Below, piece by piece: positions 59,489 to 64,000 of a DNA stretch of 64,000 nucleotides. Under the pieces are notes generated by a model, which searched no databases, was not told the DNA's origin, and saw only the letters and a program-made list of their open reading frames with translations. This DNA is from Abiotrophia sp965245735 (GTDB lineage Bacteria; Bacillota; Bacilli; Lactobacillales; Aerococcaceae). The stretch lies in the NCBI GenBank assembly GCA_965245735.1, contig CBDFAX010000006.1:1-64000 (forward strand). The letters run 5' to 3'. Position 1 is the first letter of the stretch, and the number at the start of each line of letters is the position of its first letter. A program made the position numbers and the translations under genes.

Positions 59489-59686
59489 ATGATGCTATAC
59501 CCATCAATTGATAAATTATTAGAGAAGGTACCTTCCAAATACAGCTTGATTATTCTAGCTAGCAAACGATCACACGATTTGCAAGTCTACCAGAACCCAC
59601 AACTAGACAAGTATGAGTCAGTTAAGGCCGTAGGTAAGTCACTCGAAGAAGTCATTGACGGCAAATTATATATCAAAGAAGACTAG
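59489..59686 (+). CDS. rpoZ: RNA polymerase omega subunit
   Basis: Small 65-residue subunit that stabilises beta-prime. MMLYPSIDKLLEKVPSKYSLIILASKRSHDL fits the conserved YPSID-L and Y-LV-x-ASKRA-R core, and the C terminus KSLEEVIDGKLYI is typical. It starts 2 nt after gmk, with AAGGAG inside the gmk end as site; a second ATG follows directly. Confidence 0.95.
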   Translation: MMLYPSIDKLLEKVPSKYSLIILASKRSHDLQVYQNPQLDKYESVKAVGKSLEEVIDGKLYIKED

Positions 59687-59690
59687 TCAA

Positions 59691-59741
59691 GAAACTACTA
59701 TGAGGACGTGTGTATGCAGTTCATATCATAGTAGTTTTTTC
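59691..59741 (+). terminator. Terminator after rpoZ
   Basis: AACTACTATGA at 59693-59703 pairs perfectly with TCATAGTAGTT at 59726-59736 around a 22-nt loop, then TTTT. No promoter is evident before priA, so partial readthrough is likely. Confidence 0.8.
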
Positions 59742-59782
59742 TACAAATTCCCCTGAATTCATTCGGAGAAAGGAGCCTGCCC

Positions 59783-62188
59783 ATGTTTGTCAAGGTGATT
59801 GTCGATATTCCGGCTGCCCAAGTCAATCGACCCTTTGATTACCAAGTCCCTGAGGCCTATCAGGATAGTCTACAACTCGGCATGCGGGTACAAGTTCCTT
59901 TCGGCAATCGCCAATTACTTGGCTTTGTGGTGGGCATTCACCATACCAGTGACTTCAAAGGGACACTCAAGCCCATTACAGCAGTCCTAGACTATGAATC
60001 CTTTATTAACGAGGAGCTACTAGACTTGAGTGAGCATCTGGCCCAGACCTTACATGCCTTCCGCATTAATGTTCTGCAAGCTATGTTGCCTGCCATGCTC
60101 AAAGTCAAATATCAGAATATCTTTTTAATTCATCAACCCCAAGCTCTCAGTGACTATCAGCTACCAAGTGACTGGCTCAATCAGAGTCAACTTGACAAGG
60201 ACCAGCTAGAGGCGCAGTTAAGTCGCAAGCAAATCAAGCAACTATTAGACCAAGGCGCACTGGAGTTGGTCTATCAGGTCCAAGACCAGACCACTACTAA
60301 GACTCAGACTATGATTGAGCTGGCTATGCCGGCTGAGGCCATCCAACAGGTCATCCAAGAGCTACCCGCTAGAAGTCAGAAAGTAGCTCAGCTCTTGACC
60401 TATCTCTTAGCATCGGGTCAGCCCCAGTGGGAACAACAAACTCTCTTGGCCGCTAGCCAAGTCAGCGTTAGTAGCCTTAAGACAGCTCTCAAACATGGAT
60501 ATATCAAGTCCCAAAAAGTCAGTGTCTATCGAGATCCCTTGGCTCATCTGGAGGTCGAGCAGAGTCATAGTCGGACTTTGACGGAGGCTCAGAAGTCAGT
60601 CTATGAGCAGGTTGCCCAGGCACTAGAAGCACATCAGGACCAGACCTTCTTACTAGAAGGTGTCACTGGTAGTGGTAAGACCGAAGTCTATCTCCAGCTC
60701 ATGGCCAAGGCCAGCCAAATGGGCCGGGGCGCCATTCTCCTAGTCCCTGAAATTGCCTTAACCCCGCAGATGGTGCGTCAGGTTAAGAGTCGCTTTCAAA
60801 CTGGGGTAGCGGTCTTGCACTCAGGCCTGACTAATTCCCAGAAATACGATGAGTGGCGCCGCATTATTCGCGGTCAAGCTACCATTGTGGTAGGGGCCCG
60901 GTCTTCGATTTTTGCGCCTATTCGTGATCTAGGTCTAGTCATCATTGACGAAGAACATGAGACCACCTACAAGCAATCGGATACGCCACGCTATCATGCC
61001 AGAGAAGTGGCCATCTGGCGCTGTCACTATCACCAGGCACCACTGCTTCTGGGGTCGGCGACCCCTTCACTGGAGTCTCGCTCGCGGGCCCAGGTGGGGC
61101 GCTACCAACATCTGCGTTTGCCTGATCGTGTGAACGGGCGGCCTTTGCCACCCGTTACCCTGGTGGATATGACCAAGGAAATGGTCCAACATACCACGGA
61201 CGAATTATCTTCTGTCCTCAAGGACAAGATTGCTGACCGTCTAGCTAAGGGGCAACAGATTGTGCTCTTACTTAATCGGCGGGGCTACGCCTCTTATATG
61301 CTCTGTCGGGAATGTGGCCAAGTCATTCAATGCCCACGTTGCGATATTTCCTTAACCTATCACAAGCATGAGCATCGGCTCAAATGTCATTACTGTGACT
61401 ACCAAAGCCCAGTACCTGACCGCTGTCCTAACTGCCATAGTGACTATCTCAGAACTTTTGGCTTAGGAACGCAGAAGATTGAGGAATTACTCAATCAACA
61501 TTTTCCTGACGCGCGTGTAATCCGCATGGATATGGATACGACACGCAAGAAGGGCCAACACGAAGCCCTCTTGGATAGCTTCCGTCGCCATGAAGCGGAT
61601 ATTCTCCTAGGAACTCAAATGATTGCCAAGGGTTTGGACTTTGAAAACGTGACCCTAGTCGGTGTAATCAATGCTGATACGGCCCTCAATCTGCCGGATT
61701 TCAGGGCAGGGGAGAAGACCTTCCAACTCTTGACCCAAGTAGCCGGACGTACAGGCCGGGGGCGTTTTGAGGGGGAGGTCCTGATTCAGACCTATAATCC
61801 AGACCACTATGTTATGCAATTGGCCAAGCAACATGATTATGAGTCCTTCTTCTACTATGAGATGAAGCGGCGTCATCTAGGCCATTATCCGCCTTATTTC
61901 TATACCACTTTAATTACCATTTCTAGCAAATACCAGGCCAAGGCCCAAGCTATGAGCCACCAAGTTAAGCAAGCCCTCTTGGCAAGTGGCGCACCGATAG
62001 AGATTCTAGGTCCCAGCCAGGGCGCCATTGCTCGGATTAATGAACGCTATTATTTCCAACTCTTACTCAAGTACAAGGATGGTCAAGTCATCAAGGAAAC
62101 TCTTGGGACAATCTTGGACCAATCCCAACTTGAAGCCAAGCAGGGGATTTATATCACCATTGACCACGAGCCACTCTTTTTCAACTAG
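59783..62188 (+). CDS. priA: Primosomal helicase PriA
   Basis: Restarts stalled replication forks. The 801-residue protein has the N-terminal DNA-binding domain (VDIPAAQVNRPFDYQVPE), Walker A GVTGSGKTEVY (K near 299), DEEH box (VIIDEEHETTYKQSD), the zinc-binding insertion with eight cysteines (CRECGQVIQCPRCD, CHYCDY, CPNCHSDY) and helicase motifs ILLGTQMIAKGLDF and LTQVAGRTGRG. All key residues are present. AAGGAG precedes the ATG. fmt follows 15 nt later. Confidence 0.97.
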   Translation: MFVKVIVDIPAAQVNRPFDYQVPEAYQDSLQLGMRVQVPFGNRQLLGFVVGIHHTSDFKGTLKPITAVLDYESFINEELLDLSEHLAQTLHAFRINVLQAMLPAMLKVKYQNIFLIHQPQALSDYQLPSDWLNQSQLDKDQLEAQLSRKQIKQLLDQGALELVYQVQDQTTTKTQTMIELAMPAEAIQQVIQELPARSQKVAQLLTYLLASGQPQWEQQTLLAASQVSVSSLKTALKHGYIKSQKVSVYRDPLAHLEVEQSHSRTLTEAQKSVYEQVAQALEAHQDQTFLLEGVTGSGKTEVYLQLMAKASQMGRGAILLVPEIALTPQMVRQVKSRFQTGVAVLHSGLTNSQKYDEWRRIIRGQATIVVGARSSIFAPIRDLGLVIIDEEHETTYKQSDTPRYHAREVAIWRCHYHQAPLLLGSATPSLESRSRAQVGRYQHLRLPDRVNGRPLPPVTLVDMTKEMVQHTTDELSSVLKDKIADRLAKGQQIVLLLNRRGYASYMLCRECGQVIQCPRCDISLTYHKHEHRLKCHYCDYQSPVPDRCPNCHSDYLRTFGLGTQKIEELLNQHFPDARVIRMDMDTTRKKGQHEALLDSFRRHEADILLGTQMIAKGLDFENVTLVGVINADTALNLPDFRAGEKTFQLLTQVAGRTGRGRFEGEVLIQTYNPDHYVMQLAKQHDYESFFYYEMKRRHLGHYPPYFYTTLITISSKYQAKAQAMSHQVKQALLASGAPIEILGPSQGAIARINERYYFQLLLKYKDGQVIKETLGTILDQSQLEAKQGIYITIDHEPLFFN

Positions 62189-62203
62189 TGAGGTGTATCG
62201 AAC

Positions 62204-63199
62204 ATGAAAAAAATTATCTTTATGGGAACACCGCAGTTTGCGGCAGAAATTCTCCAAGGCTTACTCGAGCATGCCTCCTACCAGGTCATTGCGGTAGTGA
62301 CCCAGCCTGACCGTCCGGTCGGACGCAAACGGATCCTGACCCAGTCACCCGTTAAGCAATTGGCCTTGGCCCATGATATTCCCCTCTACCAACCTGAACG
62401 CATTAGTCGTTCTGAGGAATTAGAAGAACTGATTAATTTAGATGCTGACATTATCGTGACGGCGGCTTATGGTCAGTTTATTCCCACCCGTCTTATTAAT
62501 TCAACGCCTCATACGGCTATTAATGTCCATGCTTCGCTACTACCAAAGTATCGAGGCGCTGCACCTATCCATTATGCCATCTGGAAGGGCGATCATGAGA
62601 CCGGTATTTCTATTATTTACATGACCAAAGAAATGGATGCAGGGGATATTCTAGCCCAACGTTCCTGTGTCATCGAATCAGATGAGACCGTGGGTGGCCT
62701 CTTTGGTAAGTTGGCTATTATCGGGCGGGAATTGCTCCTCGATACCCTCTTCAAGCTTTTTGCCAATGAGATTACAGCGGTGGAGCAAGATGTCAGCCAA
62801 GTGGTCTTTTCGCCTTCAATTACCAAGGAACAAGAACAGCTTAACTGGCATGAGTCTGCTCACCAGGTGGACTGTCATGTTCGGGCCTTCAATCCTTTCC
62901 CTTCGACTTATACGGTCTTAGGAGACTTGCGGATTAAGGTTTGGGCAGGAGCACCAATGGATTATGAGCCAAGGCCAGAAGATCTAGCCGCGGAACCAGG
63001 GACCATTCTGGCCTATAAACGTAAACACCTGATTGTTAAGTGCGGTCATCATTCCTATTATGGCATCCGTGAGTGGCAGGAGTCTGGCAAGAAGCGCCTA
63101 AGCCTGGAAGACTATTTCAAGGGCAATGACTTAGCTCAATTAGCGGGCCAAGTTTTCGCTTCAGCACAAGTAGAAGAAGAGGAAAGTAATGAAAGTTAA
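62204..63199 (+). CDS. fmt: Methionyl-tRNA formyltransferase
   Basis: Formylates initiator Met-tRNA. The 331-residue protein has FMGTPQFAAEIL at the start, VTQPDRPVGRKR, VTAAYGQFIP, the catalytic Asn-His region INVHASLLPKYRGAAPIH, and MDAGDIL, followed by the C-terminal tRNA-binding OB-like domain. TGAGGTG lies before the ATG. It overlaps rsmB by 11 nt. Confidence 0.97.
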   Translation: MKKIIFMGTPQFAAEILQGLLEHASYQVIAVVTQPDRPVGRKRILTQSPVKQLALAHDIPLYQPERISRSEELEELINLDADIIVTAAYGQFIPTRLINSTPHTAINVHASLLPKYRGAAPIHYAIWKGDHETGISIIYMTKEMDAGDILAQRSCVIESDETVGGLFGKLAIIGRELLLDTLFKLFANEITAVEQDVSQVVFSPSITKEQEQLNWHESAHQVDCHVRAFNPFPSTYTVLGDLRIKVWAGAPMDYEPRPEDLAAEPGTILAYKRKHLIVKCGHHSYYGIREWQESGKKRLSLEDYFKGNDLAQLAGQVFASAQVEEEESNES

Positions 63200-64000
63200 G
63201 ACACTAGCCACTAAGCGGCTCAAGAATAATGTTCGCTTTCAGGCTTTACAGCTGCTGGTAGAGATTGACTGGCATGACCAGTATTCCAATGTCCTTCTCA
63301 ATCGGGCGCTGAGCCAGACAGAACTCAAGCCAGTCGACCAAGGGCTTTTAGTCAACTTAGTCTATGGTAGCATCCAGCATCGTTTGACCCTGGACTTCTA
63401 CTTGGAACCTTTCATCAAAGGCAAGAAGTTAGAGCCATGGATTCGCTCCCTCTTAAGAATGACCGTCTATCAGATGCTTTACCTGGAGCGAATCCCTGAC
63501 CATGCAGCCATTAACGAAGCGGTTAACATTGCCAAACTCAATGGCCATGCAGGCTTGGCTGGCCTAGTCAACGGCGTCTTGCGCAATTTCCGTCGTCAGG
63601 AACTACGCTCCTTGGACACAGTGACAGACCCAGTTCAAGCCCTCAGCATTCAATACAGTATGGCCCCTTGGATTGTGGCCCTCTTACAAAAACAGTATGA
63701 CCAGTCAATTTTGGCTGATTTATTGGCTAGCCTCAACCAACGTCCACGTCTAACGGCTAGAATTCAAGCCCATCCTAATGAACGCGACCAAATCCTGGCC
63801 CAGCTAAGGGCAGCCGGCTATCAGGTTGAGGCCGGCAACCTATCGCCTTATGCTATTGAAAGCTTAGATGGTCGAATCATAGAGTCGCCAGCCTTTCAAG
63901 CAGGGCGTTTGACCATTCAGGATGAATCTTCTATGTTGGTGGCCCCAATCGGCCGGCCAGTAGCAGGACAACGACTCTTAGATGCTTGCAGTGCCCCTGG
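63189..64000 (+). CDS. rsmB: 16S rRNA m5C967 methyltransferase (partial, runs off the window)
   Basis: An open frame from the ATG at 63189 to the window end with no stop, about 270 residues. It begins MKVKTLATKRLKNNVRFQAL, shows the NusB-like N-terminal RNA-binding domain (LINRALSQTEL-like, LVNLVYGSIQHRLTLDFYL, HAAINEAVNIAKL) and reaches the SAM-binding start VAGQRLLDACSAPG. The catalytic cysteines lie beyond the edge. GAGGAAAG in the fmt end is the ribosome binding site. The position after fmt is standard. Confidence 0.93.
   Translation, partial: MKVKTLATKRLKNNVRFQALQLLVEIDWHDQYSNVLLNRALSQTELKPVDQGLLVNLVYGSIQHRLTLDFYLEPFIKGKKLEPWIRSLLRMTVYQMLYLERIPDHAAINEAVNIAKLNGHAGLAGLVNGVLRNFRRQELRSLDTVTDPVQALSIQYSMAPWIVALLQKQYDQSILADLLASLNQRPRLTARIQAHPNERDQILAQLRAAGYQVEAGNLSPYAIESLDGRIIESPAFQAGRLTIQDESSMLVAPIGRPVAGQRLLDACSAP

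Noticed and set aside
1..64000. Insertion sequences, CRISPR-Cas, restriction or toxin-antitoxin systems and phage genes
   Set aside because: I looked for transposase, Cas, methyltransferase-restriction and phage-like proteins on both strands and found none; the few gaps are too small to hold them.

Overview
The window reads as chromosomal housekeeping DNA from a low-to-mid G+C Gram-positive coccus of the order Lactobacillales. Strong AGGAGG ribosome binding sites, sigma-A promoters with 16-18 nt spacers, an FMN riboswitch, an alanyl T-box leader, IreB, LiaFSR, an ArlRS/CovRS-type two-component system, ECF transporter S subunits and a four-domain S1 homologue all fit Firmicutes. Gene order and a base composition that looks mid-40s percent G+C by eye suggest Aerococcaceae (for example Abiotrophia-like), but this is inference and no 16S rRNA is present. 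No insertion sequence, prophage or CRISPR array was found. Almost every gene is intact.

Layout. 1-430: end of an unidentified gene, a terminator, and a leader with three copies of a 12-mer. 430-8832: rny, then a tightly packed run cvfB-xerD-deoB-punA-acetyltransferase-scpA-scpB-rluB. 8833-10848: riboflavin uptake under an FMN riboswitch, a ferredoxin on the minus strand and a LysM membrane protein. 10853-14828: cmk, rpsA-like, der, hup. 14956-19614: a phosphatase, rodA, a lone GcvH-like lipoyl protein, a C26 amidase, holA and rpsT. 19760-24082: uvrB behind a LexA-like operator, an acyltransferase-like membrane protein and nnrD. 24275-29634: prmA-rsmE-deoC-rel-dtd and tRNA-Leu(CAG). 29714-35622: HAD phosphatase, lipid kinase, T-box-alaS, ireB-ruvX-DUF1292. 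35733-38215: a large secreted low-complexity protein and the longest non-coding gap. 38216-44367: mltG, udk, greA, liaFSR, a HesB-like protein and an ECF S subunit. 44499-49333: nucleoside ABC importer. 49407-53765: M16 peptidase pair, rodZ, pgsA. 53974-57520: two envelope proteins and a two-component system. 57624-64000: yidC, gmk-rpoZ, priA-fmt-rsmB (cut by the window end).

Two themes tie the genes together. The first is nucleoside salvage: the BMP-Nup importer, punA, deoB, deoC and udk together import nucleosides, release deoxyribose/ribose phosphate and feed it to glycolysis, or phosphorylate uridine. The second is the cell envelope: rodA, rodZ, mltG, a catalytic-domain-less MltG-like protein, a LysM protein, LiaFSR, IreB (a PASTA-kinase substrate in enterococci), pgsA, yidC, a possible acyltransferase relative and a secreted Tyr/Asn/Ser-rich protein.

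The points most worth a second look are: the secreted 657-residue protein with four in-frame 45-bp repeats and a degenerate CAP-like end; the nucleoside-binding BMP protein, which has no cysteine at all and so cannot be a lipoprotein; a protein carrying only the LysM-like module of MltG; a promoter-proximal hairpin in the greA leader; the LexA box at uvrB; and three copies of TAATTAAGACAA upstream of rny. I saw no clear new multi-gene system.
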